Source: Gracilaria caudata (lineage: Eukaryota > Rhodophyta > Florideophyceae > Gracilariales > Gracilariaceae). Taken from it: DNA of 31,095 nt. Under the pieces are notes generated by a model. The model made no database searches. It had not been told where the DNA came from and saw only the letters and a program-made list of their open reading frames with translations. The position numbers were made by a program, and so were the translations under genes. How positions within the stretch are numbered: the first letter of the stretch is position 1; every line of letters begins with the position of its first letter. The stretch is taken from NCBI GenBank assembly GCA_030374735.1, contig JASCIV010000218.1, positions 1-31,095 of the forward strand. Reading direction: 5' to 3'. Of the stretch, positions 1-7,973 are shown in pieces.

Positions 1-60
1 ACCATCACCATCGTGATGGAAACCCCCCCCTTTTCCATCACGCCGATGATGGAAACCAAA
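1..60. repeat. GATGGAAA-type inverted and direct repeats left of the SANT/Myb gene
   Basis: TGATGGAAA at 14-22 and its complement TTTCCATCA at 32-40 form a hairpin around a C-run, and GATGATGGAAA follows at 45-55. The complement TTTCCATCATC recurs at 1605-1615 beyond the gene, with a further TTTCCATCA at 1554-1562. The array could be the left end of a DNA transposon, but it lies at the window edge and no target-site duplication can be confirmed. Confidence 0.45.
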
Positions 61-215
61 ACCCTTCACAACCGCGGGAAACTCTCCCGCCATTGCGAGT
101 TTCGAAACTCTCCATTGCCGCCAAACATGTTCGACACACCACTGTGAAAGCAACATGTCTCCGCCGCACCACTTGCCATCCTTACCTACAGAAACAGTTT
201 TTGAATAGCACCAAC

Positions 216-1379
216 ATGGCAGTTGGCAAAAAGTGGACGAACGATGAGCGAGCATCTCTAGCCCGAGCGTGGATATTTGCCTCTACGGATCCAATTGTCG
301 GAAAAGACCAAACTGGTAAACGCTTCTTTCAAACCGTTCATAGCAGGTTTTTATCATTTGCACCACAAAACGAAAAAGCCAGATACGCTGGTCGCTCAAT
401 GGAAAGCGTACGTCAAAAGTTTTCTGAGATATCTGCAGACTGCCAGAAGTTTAAACTAGCTATCCGGAGGGTGAGTAATGCTAAGCCGACAGGTGTCGGC
501 GTTGATGAAACTATTTCAATGGCTGTTGCCATTCACATCGGTCGCGAAACGAAGATGAACTACGAGCAGAAGGACTTGAGTCATGACGTATGGCCAAATG
601 TTCGTGCGTGGAAGATGTTGCGGACTTGTCCCAAGTGGGAGTGTGACTCACTTGCTTCTACTGTTGACGCCAATACGACCATTTCAGAGGCCGGCACGCT
701 GGAGAACAAATCTACTCTTCTTTCACCGTCACAGACATGCAATGGAGAGGTAGAGGTGGAAGGCAATGCAAATGATACCTCTCCCAAACGTAGAGCAGTA
801 GATGGAAACGGTGTAGGTCTTCCAGGGCGTTCCAAGGCCAAAGCGTTGCGTAAAGAAGAACAGCTTCATAAAACTATGAACGATATTGCGTTGGCAATGA
901 AGAAGAAGGTTGAGGCGCTCGAGGAGAGAAATTCTATTTCGTTGTTTCAGTGCGAGGATTACAATCTTGCTGATGAGGAAGACAAACGCGTCCGCACGGA
1001 GTACTTGCGCATGTCCCGTCTGTTCCACTTGGAGAGATTGAAGAAACGTGTTAAGAACCTTTCTGGGGAAGAGCGAATCGATGGCGAACCTGGGCACTGC
1101 GGGGGTGGCATTGGTTCTTCTTCGGAGAAGAAGAAGAGGCGCAGACCGGCGCACGAAGAAGAGCGTGGGGCCAATAAGCAGCAGAGGATTACTGCAAACA
1201 ATGTGTTGGACGTCTTTTTATCTGCTGCGGAGAAGGTTGCAGTCGATGCGCTCGTGCACAAGGGTGGCATGGAAGGAGCAATCGGTTCTCATATCGAAAA
1301 TCGATTGGGGCTTTTGGCCGCTTTGAGAGGGAAAGTTGAGATTGCTTTTGACGGTCAATGTGGGATAAAGTTGCTATGA
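216..1379 (+). CDS. SANT/Myb-like DNA-binding protein of the PIF/Harbinger-associated (NAM-associated) type
   Basis: Predicted 387-residue nuclear DNA-binding protein. Residues 6-145 carry the pattern of Myb/SANT-like proteins that accompany PIF/Harbinger transposases and resemble plant NAM-associated proteins: WTNDERASLARAW at the start, a Gly-Lys-Asp-Gln turn, a FFQTVHSRF helix, a VRQKFSEI helix, and a closing W-x2-L/M-x4-PKW motif. A Lys/Glu-rich helical segment follows around 210-260 and a basic nuclear-localisation-like stretch (KKKRRRP) around 305. I chose the ATG at 216, which has a favourable context (ccaacATGG); the frame is open upstream but has no earlier ATG. Neighbouring repeats suggest transposon origin. 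No transposase is visible in the window, so this is either the accessory gene of a partial element or a domesticated copy. The family call comes from pattern recognition without a search. Confidence 0.7.
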   Translation: MAVGKKWTNDERASLARAWIFASTDPIVGKDQTGKRFFQTVHSRFLSFAPQNEKARYAGRSMESVRQKFSEISADCQKFKLAIRRVSNAKPTGVGVDETISMAVAIHIGRETKMNYEQKDLSHDVWPNVRAWKMLRTCPKWECDSLASTVDANTTISEAGTLENKSTLLSPSQTCNGEVEVEGNANDTSPKRRAVDGNGVGLPGRSKAKALRKEEQLHKTMNDIALAMKKKVEALEERNSISLFQCEDYNLADEEDKRVRTEYLRMSRLFHLERLKKRVKNLSGEERIDGEPGHCGGGIGSSSEKKKRRRPAHEEERGANKQQRITANNVLDVFLSAAEKVAVDALVHKGGMEGAIGSHIENRLGLLAALRGKVEIAFDGQCGIKLL

Positions 1380-1503
1380 CAAGGTTTGCAATGGTCTCAT
1401 CCTCGCCAGAGTCGTCCGAGTTGTCTACGGAAGTCATGAGAGCGAGCAAATGTCAGCACATACGCAGATTACGCGATCCTCCTGAATACCTTTCGTCGCT
1501 GAT

Positions 1504-1629
1504 CATCAAACCGGTGGGCGCCGCTTTGGCACCGACGATGGATGGCTTCTGTGTTTCCATCAGCCAGGCGGCTAACGCCACTTGGCCGAATAAAATCCCC
1601 GAATTTTCCATCATCCATCAAACCGGTGG
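1504..1629. repeat. 14-bp direct repeat plus inverted copies of the left-end repeat
   Basis: The 14-mer CATCAAACCGGTGG occurs exactly at 1504-1517 and 1616-1629. Between and beside the copies are TTTCCATCA (1554-1562) and TTTCCATCATC (1605-1615), the reverse complements of repeats at 14-55. This is compatible with the right end of a transposable element whose left end lies near position 1. Confidence 0.4.
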
Positions 1630-1731
1630 AGATGGCCTTACCGGGTAAAGATACCGTCGGTACACCAACTCAAGATTCGTGAGGGATTACTGCGTGCCAA
1701 AAAGTAAATATAATTTGGGAGATTTCGAACA

Positions 1732-2052
1732 ATGTCATGGGATAGCGAACGCTATAAGGATACCCTTCGTAAATGGTTGGAGCGTTCAAGGCGCGCCGTC
1801 ACGAAAAGGAAATCTTTCACGGCTGGGCGGCAGATCCTGAACGCAAGGCGCAGAGATCAACCGGCAGCGTAAGAAACCAGGCCACTTGCGCCTGGAGCTA
1901 CGGATTCAACGGGCATCCTGCGCTCTTCGCGATTCGTAGCAATACGCCGCTCCGCATTTGAGAGAATTGTTTCCAACCTACCCGTTGTTCCAGAACATAC
2001 AGCTTTGAGGAAGCTATTGGCAGGTCTTTTGAGCAGCTCTAATTTGCAATAA
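1732..2052 (+). pseudogene. Interrupted small open frame, possible broken or spliced gene
   Basis: An ATG at 1732 in a good context (aacaATGt) opens 46 codons for a strongly basic peptide (LRKWLERSRRAVTKRK near the start). A TAA at 1870-1872 stops it, but the same frame then stays open for 59 further codons, ending with a helical-looking segment (FERIVSNLPVVPEHTALRKL) and a TAA at 2050-2052. A GTAAGA donor-like site begins at 1869, at the stop itself, but only a poor acceptor (AG at 1963-1964, 96-nt intron) would preserve the frame. It may be a decayed gene, a spliced gene, or chance. I do not recognise the protein. The remainder of 1380-2289 shows nothing else beyond the flanking repeats. 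Confidence 0.2.
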
Positions 2053-2289
2053 CGAGGCTGACGAGGAGACGAATGACCTTATGGTCGCAGACAAGATCAG
2101 ATTTTCGTGCAGAGTATCGAACACTCTGTAGTACAGAGTTTAGCATTGCTTCAAATATCGGACGAATGTTATAGCCCTGCTAAACCTTAAGAAAGAACAT
2201 CAAAGCATCACATTTACAGGGAAGTACGACGATATCTAAATAAAGGTGAAACCACGTTCCGCTGCGAGAATCGCCTAACGCATTTGTTG

Positions 2290-3627
2290 ATGAAGCGAAA
2301 GAGACAGAGCAGCTCGGCCGGATTTGCAAAACAAGATCATTCTAGCAATTCGCCCAGTATTAACGACAAAGTCGCCGATGTTACCGTAAATGGGTCGGAA
2401 GGTGAAGGAGGGGGTCAGATTGTGCGGATTGCACTTCCTCTTGCAATGTTACTATCTCGCTCCGTACGCATAACGGATATCAGGAAGGGTCGCCCAAATC
2501 CTGGCCTTCGCCCTCAACATCTCGCAGGTGTGCAAATGGTTGCGCGGGTTGCATCAGCCTGTTTGCTTGGCGCCCAGGTATCTTCAAGTTCTGTTTTTCT
2601 CGAGCTTGGAACTCCAGAAGAACAACTTCTTCCTCTTACATCCACGGTCGGAACGGCTGGCGCGACTTCTCTTGTGCTCCAGGCCGTGTTACCAGTCGCC
2701 TTGAGATTTTTGCCTGGCTGCAGTGTGGATGGAGATCAGCTCACGATGCGGCTTAAAGGTGGAACTTCTGTGCCTTTCTCGCCAACGAGCGATTATGTGA
2801 AAAATGTTCTTGTCCCAAATCTTCGTCATTTTGGATTACAACTCAAGTATGATGTTATCCGACATGGGTTTTTTCCTCAAGGCGGCGGCGAATGCTCCAT
2901 AATAATAGACAAGTCACAGTGTCCACGAATTCAAACGGATGACGGGATTTCCCGTCGGGTTTTGCAATCCTGTACCCTTACCTGCAGAGGAGATATCACG
3001 AGTATCAGAGGCAGCCTTATCGTACGCGGCGATGAATATCTGCAGCTTGGAGTTGTAGATGCCATGATACAGCGTGTAATTCAAGTGGTGAGAAAGTTTG
3101 TCAGGAGTCACGAAGGATACCCCTCCTTTGATTACAGCGATATAGAGGTGCATCAAATATCGAAACTTGATGCGAAAGACAACTCAATAGCTCTAACATT
3201 ATATGCGAGCTCATCTTGTGGGACAGTTTTGGGGAGTTCAATCACATGCAACGTAAATATGACTTCGAAAAATAGAGGCGAATCGAAGCAGAGGCCATCT
3301 CGAAAGGGAAATGCAAAGGAAGATAAACATGAAAGGTGGCGAGACACAGCTGCCGCAAGTGGCGAGTCGGCTGCCGACCAACTGTGCGACGCACTGAGAA
3401 GTATGGCAGTAGTCGACACGCACATGGCAGATCAACTGTGTATCTTCATGGTTATGAGTAACGGAATGTCAAAGCTTCTTGTACCAGAACCATCAACGCA
3501 TCTTTCAACCGCTGTTCACGTTATGAAGCAGTTTGGAATTGACATCCATTTAGAAGAAGCTCACAACTCAAACAACTGGGAGCTTAGATGTGAGGGAAGG
3601 AACATACCTTTGCAGGACCAAAGATGA
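2290..3627 (+). CDS. RTCA: RNA 3'-terminal phosphate cyclase
   Basis: Predicted 445-residue RNA cyclase, which uses ATP to convert RNA 3'-phosphates to 2',3'-cyclic phosphates through enzyme-AMP and RNA-adenylate intermediates, in RNA repair or processing. Family signatures are EGEGGGQIVR near residue 37, KGRPNPGLRPQHLAG near 67, a DYVKNVLVPNLRHFG block, and the Gly-rich FFPQGGGEC. The C-terminal ADQL motif is followed by PSTHLSTAV, whose His (about residue 404) matches the histidine adenylated in bacterial RtcA; this favours a true cyclase over the Rcl1 branch, which lacks it. The first ATG of the frame is 2290 and gives about 33 residues before the core. The protein is longer than typical family members (about 340-370 residues), partly because of a Lys/Arg-rich low-complexity insertion near residues 320-350. 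It is convergent with the membrane-protein gene ending at 3879. Confidence 0.93.
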   Translation: MKRKRQSSSAGFAKQDHSSNSPSINDKVADVTVNGSEGEGGGQIVRIALPLAMLLSRSVRITDIRKGRPNPGLRPQHLAGVQMVARVASACLLGAQVSSSSVFLELGTPEEQLLPLTSTVGTAGATSLVLQAVLPVALRFLPGCSVDGDQLTMRLKGGTSVPFSPTSDYVKNVLVPNLRHFGLQLKYDVIRHGFFPQGGGECSIIIDKSQCPRIQTDDGISRRVLQSCTLTCRGDITSIRGSLIVRGDEYLQLGVVDAMIQRVIQVVRKFVRSHEGYPSFDYSDIEVHQISKLDAKDNSIALTLYASSSCGTVLGSSITCNVNMTSKNRGESKQRPSRKGNAKEDKHERWRDTAAASGESAADQLCDALRSMAVVDTHMADQLCIFMVMSNGMSKLLVPEPSTHLSTAVHVMKQFGIDIHLEEAHNSNNWELRCEGRNIPLQDQR

Positions 3628-3878
3628 GAGCATCTAGAAAACAGAGAGGCCTACTGACAATCAACTTACAAACTCTTCGTTCTCTTCCCTTAACAACGTA
3701 CGTGTACCTGTGGAAAACGTACCCGTAGATGAGTTTTTATCTTCAACAGAGGAAAGTTACGAAGTTGGATCAAAAAGTCAGACGCAGTAAGATATTACCG
3801 GCCCGGAGCGCTTTATGTTCAAAGACTCTAGAGATCAAGGGCTTGTCTGGGGTAGCAAAGAAGACCGAGGTTCAGTCG

Positions 3879-5939
3879 TCAGCTTGCATTCTCGTTCGAA
3901 TGCGCCGCTGAAAGCCTAGCAGAGCGCCTTCTTGGGATTGTTGACTTTCCCTGCATATCTCGATTCGCGAGGGCATCGGATGACTTTGTGCTTGCTGAAT
4001 TGGATCTGGATCTCAAAACTCTGGTGTCTTCTGTGCCGAGAGATCGGTTGGACGCGTCCGTTAGAAGTCTTTTCGAGCCCTCCAGTGTTCGTCTGGATTT
4101 CCTCTGTCTCATGCTAACTGTCACCTTATCCGTATCTCCAGTGCCGCTTCGATTTTCATCCTGCTTCGTTTGCTTCGTTTGCTTCTTTGATAAAGGTTTC
4201 CGAGGCTGTTTGACACTGTTTTCCTTCGCTGAACAGACTACGGCAACTATTTCTTCCCTAGAGTCATCAGCCATACATTCATCCCGTGTATCATAAACCA
4301 TATTGATTCGTCGTCCACCAACCCGAATCGAATCTGTCACTTTAGGCTTACGAATTGGACCTTGTTCATTGATAGAACCAATTTGGGCTCCCTTTCGATT
4401 TGTTCCCGGCAAAGCTCTTGCCATTTTAAAAGAAACCGCGGACTCATTAGATGTGCGAGAGACGGCGTCTCCAGATAAAGGAATTAATGGCTCACCTGCA
4501 GCACGGATTTCCTTTGGCCTTTGAGCGCCAGTTTGTCCTTTTGAGGGACGTGATTTAGGTTGGCATAAATTTCTTTCTCTAGTGTGTTCTTGAGGCATTG
4601 TTGAAGAGGATATCACACTAGTGTTGTTCGCATCTTCCGAGAAATTTGTGATCTCCTCAAATGGAGCTCTACGTCCCCGTTCACGCCATTGGTCTCTCCA
4701 TTCTGAGATGGCCTCTATCAGTATTAGGGGAAGCTTGATCAGATACGGGAACGCACTGGGGACAATGAGTAACGCCACAATTATTATCACCACAGCATAG
4801 ACGGCTGGATCTGTGAAAAATTCTTTGAGCTTTGTGAAAGGAGAATCAAGGACTTGCATCATCGAAGTCGCAAGTTCCTCCAATGGCAATGGCCATTTTG
4901 CCCTTTTGAAGTGCAGAACAGTACCGAGAAACGCCTTCCATTTCTGCTCAAAGCCTCCATTCCATGTCTCGAATATGTCTACGATAGTCTTCCGAACGCT
5001 ATGTAGCCTCTTCGTCACTGCCGCTTTTAAGGTTGCAACCCCCGCGCTCTTTTCAAAGATTTTGCTGAACCAAGAGTCTTCGAAGTAGTATATCCAAGTG
5101 GTGTGGGAACGGAAGTACTGATCACTGAAATCTTTGAGGAACTCATCAATTTTGTCTATCAGGACATTGACTTGGTTCTCCAACTCATATTTGAGCAAAC
5201 TCTCGCTTACTTCTCCTCTGATGAGGTCCAATCTCTCTTTCCATCTTCTCCAGTCTTCGTCCCTGAACAGTGAATACGGTTTTGGTGAGGCCTGAACTGT
5301 CTGGCTGTGAGCGAGGCACCGCAGGTTCTGAAGATATGTTTGAATCTCCTCCGGCATTTCGAAATCTTCTTTCTTCATATTTTGTAGAATATCTTCGTCG
5401 ATTGTGACGTTTGATAAACCTTTCAGAGATGAATAAAGGCGCCTGTCACTGTTGAGAAGATGACTCTTTGAGTAACTCCAAGATATTAGTATCCAATGTC
5501 GGTACCACCAGGGCTCGTTCCGACTGATTGTGCGCAACAGTTCATTGTGTGTATTGGCAAGGGCTCGGATTGCGCTTTGTATCTCAAGCAGAGTTCTTGC
5601 TGGATCACCAAGCCTCTTATTTTGTTTGGTTCTTCCTTCTTTACTTGACTGAATTTGATCGGACTGCTTAGGCTTGACGGTAGGGAAAGCTTCGTGGTTT
5701 GGCATTGTTTGTTGGGAGTTCACCGATAATTTGTTTGTCGAGGGCAAAACAGTCTTCATTGGAGTCGCTTGCACAGAAGCGGGGGGGTAATCTTGTTCCA
5801 ACTCATTTTGAAACGAGTTTGATTCTTGTCTTTGGTCAAAGCCTCCTGGCTCTGACCTCCATGCTGACACTCTATGTATCAGGAACACAGAGATTAGTAG
5901 GACCAGAAATGGCACGCGACTTTTGGCCGTTTCGCACAT
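3879..5939 (-). CDS. Signal-peptide, single-pass membrane protein of unknown function with long basic tail
   Basis: Predicted 686-residue protein. The ATG at 5939 is the first in frame and is followed directly by a classic signal peptide (MCETAKSRVPFLVLLISVFL, then a VSA-W cleavage-like site near 26). Residues about 27-378 would be lumenal or extracellular: a Ser/Gln-rich stretch, then helical, Trp- and charge-rich sequence with segments such as WRRWKERLDLI and NVLIDKIDEFLKDF that look coiled-coil or helical-bundle. A strongly hydrophobic segment at about 379-413 (AVVIIIVALLIVPSAFPYLI) is the only clear membrane span, so the topology is probably type I. The tail (414-686) is hydrophilic, Ser/Lys/Arg-rich and probably disordered, with basic clusters (RQRKSRR, RRRSARL) close to the end. 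I recognise no domain. It could be an ER, nuclear-envelope or cell-surface protein. It is convergent with RTCA. Confidence 0.75.
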   Translation of the reverse strand: MCETAKSRVPFLVLLISVFLIHRVSAWRSEPGGFDQRQESNSFQNELEQDYPPASVQATPMKTVLPSTNKLSVNSQQTMPNHEAFPTVKPKQSDQIQSSKEGRTKQNKRLGDPARTLLEIQSAIRALANTHNELLRTISRNEPWWYRHWILISWSYSKSHLLNSDRRLYSSLKGLSNVTIDEDILQNMKKEDFEMPEEIQTYLQNLRCLAHSQTVQASPKPYSLFRDEDWRRWKERLDLIRGEVSESLLKYELENQVNVLIDKIDEFLKDFSDQYFRSHTTWIYYFEDSWFSKIFEKSAGVATLKAAVTKRLHSVRKTIVDIFETWNGGFEQKWKAFLGTVLHFKRAKWPLPLEELATSMMQVLDSPFTKLKEFFTDPAVYAVVIIIVALLIVPSAFPYLIKLPLILIEAISEWRDQWRERGRRAPFEEITNFSEDANNTSVISSSTMPQEHTRERNLCQPKSRPSKGQTGAQRPKEIRAAGEPLIPLSGDAVSRTSNESAVSFKMARALPGTNRKGAQIGSINEQGPIRKPKVTDSIRVGGRRINMVYDTRDECMADDSREEIVAVVCSAKENSVKQPRKPLSKKQTKQTKQDENRSGTGDTDKVTVSMRQRKSRRTLEGSKRLLTDASNRSLGTEDTRVLRSRSNSASTKSSDALANRDMQGKSTIPRRRSARLSAAHSNENAS

Positions 5940-6724
5940 TTCACCTCGTTTTCGGTCATACAATATTGAACAATATACCAGACTCTTTGTTGATAACAAA
6001 ACAAATTATGACCTCAGAAGAGTTCAGGTTCGTCTTTATAACTTCGTCTTGCTGTGAGCGCCGTTTGTCTCAAGTTCTGGCCAAACTTAGAGCTATCCGT
6101 CGGTTTTCCACTTCAGGTTAACAGCACGTGGGCATCGAGTTCTTTTCTCTTCCCTCAATTAGCCGGAGTCCCTGACCCGATGCAACCTCAAAATGTGTAT
6201 GCGCGAGAGCAGAAGTCTGAAGTATGAACGTTTCAGATGGAGACAGTCTCCATCTGAAACGTTCATAGTACGAACCTGTGTTGAAAATTTGAAGTTCGAT
6301 TTGATTCTGTTTCAAATTCAATTTCGTTTAAATATGATTTCAGTTCAAATCACAACCCGTTGTAATATAGGATTATAAGCGAAATGATAGGTATGCACTG
6401 CGTAGCACCTGGCGTAGAAAGGAAACGGGCAAGTTCAAGTTTATGCCGTTCAGAACAGAGGTCGTGAAACTAATCACCGGGTTAAACCAAAAAAGACTGG
6501 TTTCGTTAGTTTACCGTAGTCAGTCTTTGCATTTCACGGGCGAACGGCGGGGCGATGTTCTGCCATATCAAACGAGTAAATGTCTTTCTCTATATCTCTC
6601 TCTTTTGAAGGTGCAATCCTTTTTAAGGAGAGAGGAGTACCTTTATGTGCTGCTTGGTTGTGTTAGGAATTAGAGCACTACTTCCACAAAAAAGAAGAAG
6701 GTGCAATAGTCCAATTACTACTCA
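5940..6724. other. Intergenic region, AT-rich stretch with a large palindrome
   Basis: This is the upstream region of the minus-strand membrane-protein gene. It contains the palindrome at 6223-6267 (separate entry) and an AT-rich stretch at about 6285-6380. A pyrimidine tract at about 6581-6610, ending in TTTTGAAG, resembles a splice acceptor. Frames here are open by chance through the palindrome and are not credible genes. Confidence 0.6.
6223..6267. repeat. 45-bp near-perfect palindrome (22-bp arms, 1-base centre)
   Basis: The arm at 6223-6244 starts TATGAACGTTTCAGATGG; the arm at 6246-6267 is its exact reverse complement, with a single A at 6245 between them. The symmetry stops at the arm ends. 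It could form a cruciform in DNA or a hairpin in RNA. It lies about 280 bp upstream of the minus-strand gene starting at 5939 and about 460 bp upstream of the candidate spliced gene at 6725. No flanking target duplication is obvious. Confidence 0.9.
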
Positions 6725-7368
6725 ATGCAGAGCGCTCTATTGACAGAAACTCTCCCTCACCAAGTAAAACAACAATCTTTGAGGCCACTTCTGATCGTTA
6801 GCTTGAAAGGTGCTGGCCTCCTTCGGAGTCTTCACAAAGGCCCAGACGGGCTGTATTGCCACCCTGCGGAACGCAAGAAAGTCCAGCTTTGTTTTGCGTC
6901 TGCTTCATCGGAGCGATGGTTGGTATGTAATGCTGACTGTCTGGCTTTTTATTCTGTGCGGGTTATAGCGGGCGTGTGGTTCTTCTTCTTCTTCCAATGT
7001 GGGCACATGACTGTTTCCCTCTGCACAGGAAATATGTAGTTGACAGAACAAGGATGCGGTTGTGGGAAGCGCAAATGCAGTTACGAAGGTAAGACGACGT
7101 TCCGTGAGTGATGCTCATAAGCATGAAAAATCAAGGAATAACCAAGGATCATATAACTTGCATAACTTGCAGGCTGCTTGAAATGAGGTCAAGCAGCTTA
7201 ATTCAGATCACCGTCATTCGCTGGTCGTCAATATCTGCATTGCATTCCAAAAATAATGCTAACCAGAATGAATACAAGAAGTGGGCGGGGCATTCACCAA
7301 TGATTCAGGTGCGACTTGAAATCCGTGTCGAGATCACCCATGGAGGCCACCATCGGTCATGGTTGTGA
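6725..7368 (+). CDS. Candidate four-exon gene, unknown product (low confidence)
   Basis: Proposed exons are 6725-6763, 6810-6922, 7029-7088 and 7173-7368. The two better introns are 6923-7028 (donor GTATGT, acceptor TTTCCCTCTGCACAG) and 7089-7172 (donor AAG/GTAAGA, acceptor CATAACTTGCAG, 84 nt). Both junctions keep the frame: TG+G gives Trp and AG+G gives Arg. Across them the product reads RLLHRSDGW, then KYVVDRTRMRLWEAQMQLRR, then LLEM, a continuous helical-looking sequence that neither side encodes alone. The first intron (6764-6809, 46 nt) and the ATG at 6725 are weak guesses, and the 3' end may differ because the last exon becomes less protein-like. I do not recognise the family. The gene would end close to GNA1 on the same strand. 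Confidence 0.35.
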
Positions 7369-7529
7369 TGTCCAGCTTGAAAATGTTGCGCACCATTAAG
7401 CTGAATTCGAGAATTCCAGTTGCATGCTTTGTTTCTACTGCACCATATACGTTATGGCGGCTGTTCGCTACAACGCACGATCCAGGAATTTGCCCGACGC
7501 GGGGAGATTCTTACTACTCGACTTCGACC

Positions 7530-7973
7530 ATGGCTTGTATGCGACAGATCCGCATTCGCCGCATTGAGGAAGCGGATGTGCAGCGCGGTTTCTTCAGAGT
7601 ACTGTCGCAGCTGACGGAGGCGCCGCCACTTTCTACCGATCAATTTGGAAAACTCGTTCGCACGCAGAGGGAGTTGGATGTTCAACTCACTCTTGTTGCA
7701 GTTAAGGACGAGCAGATTTTGGGGACAGGTTCCGTTTTGATTGAACCGAAATTTATTCGTGGTGGGAGGCCTGCTGGTCACATCGAAGATGTTGTCATTG
7801 ATGGTTCGTTGCGAGGAAAGGGTGTTGGAAAGGAGATCATTAGTCGCTTGGTATTGTATGCGAAAGAGAAAGGCTGTTACAAGGTCGTTCTGGATTGCGG
7901 GGAGTACAATGTTGAGTTTTATGAGAAATGTGGCATGAAGCAGATGGGAAGGCAGATGGCGATTTACTTCTGA
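7530..7973 (+). CDS. GNA1: Glucosamine-6-phosphate N-acetyltransferase
   Basis: Predicted 147-residue GNAT-fold enzyme that transfers acetyl from acetyl-CoA to glucosamine 6-phosphate, giving GlcNAc-6-P for UDP-GlcNAc and hence glycoproteins, GPI anchors and wall polymers. Signatures are an N-terminal IRIRRIEEADVQRGFFRVL with SQLT, GTGSVLIEPKFI near 65-76, GHIEDVVID (84-91), the acetyl-CoA loop RGKGVGK (95-101), and CYKVVLDC followed by FYEKCG and a terminal YF, as in yeast and plant GNA1. I chose the ATG at 7530 because its context is near-ideal (gaccATGG) and the resulting length matches the family. An in-frame ATG at 7359 would add 57 residues rich in Ser, Thr and Arg with few acids, possibly an organelle presequence; both starts remain possible. 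The minus strand is also open across this gene. Confidence 0.92.
   Translation: MACMRQIRIRRIEEADVQRGFFRVLSQLTEAPPLSTDQFGKLVRTQRELDVQLTLVAVKDEQILGTGSVLIEPKFIRGGRPAGHIEDVVIDGSLRGKGVGKEIISRLVLYAKEKGCYKVVLDCGEYNVEFYEKCGMKQMGRQMAIYF

Noticed and set aside
93..215. Upstream extension of the SANT/Myb gene by 41 codons
   Set aside because: The extension begins with TTG and contains no ATG; the ATG at 216 has a good context and precedes the domain directly.
2290..3627. Rcl1 (non-enzymatic cyclase-like ribosome biogenesis protein)
   Set aside because: The histidine in PSTHLSTAV and the RPNPGLRPQHL motif are kept, as in active RtcA cyclases.
5940..5999. 20-residue N-terminal extension of the membrane protein
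   Set aside because: It starts at a TTG, and the signal peptide begins exactly at the ATG at 5939.
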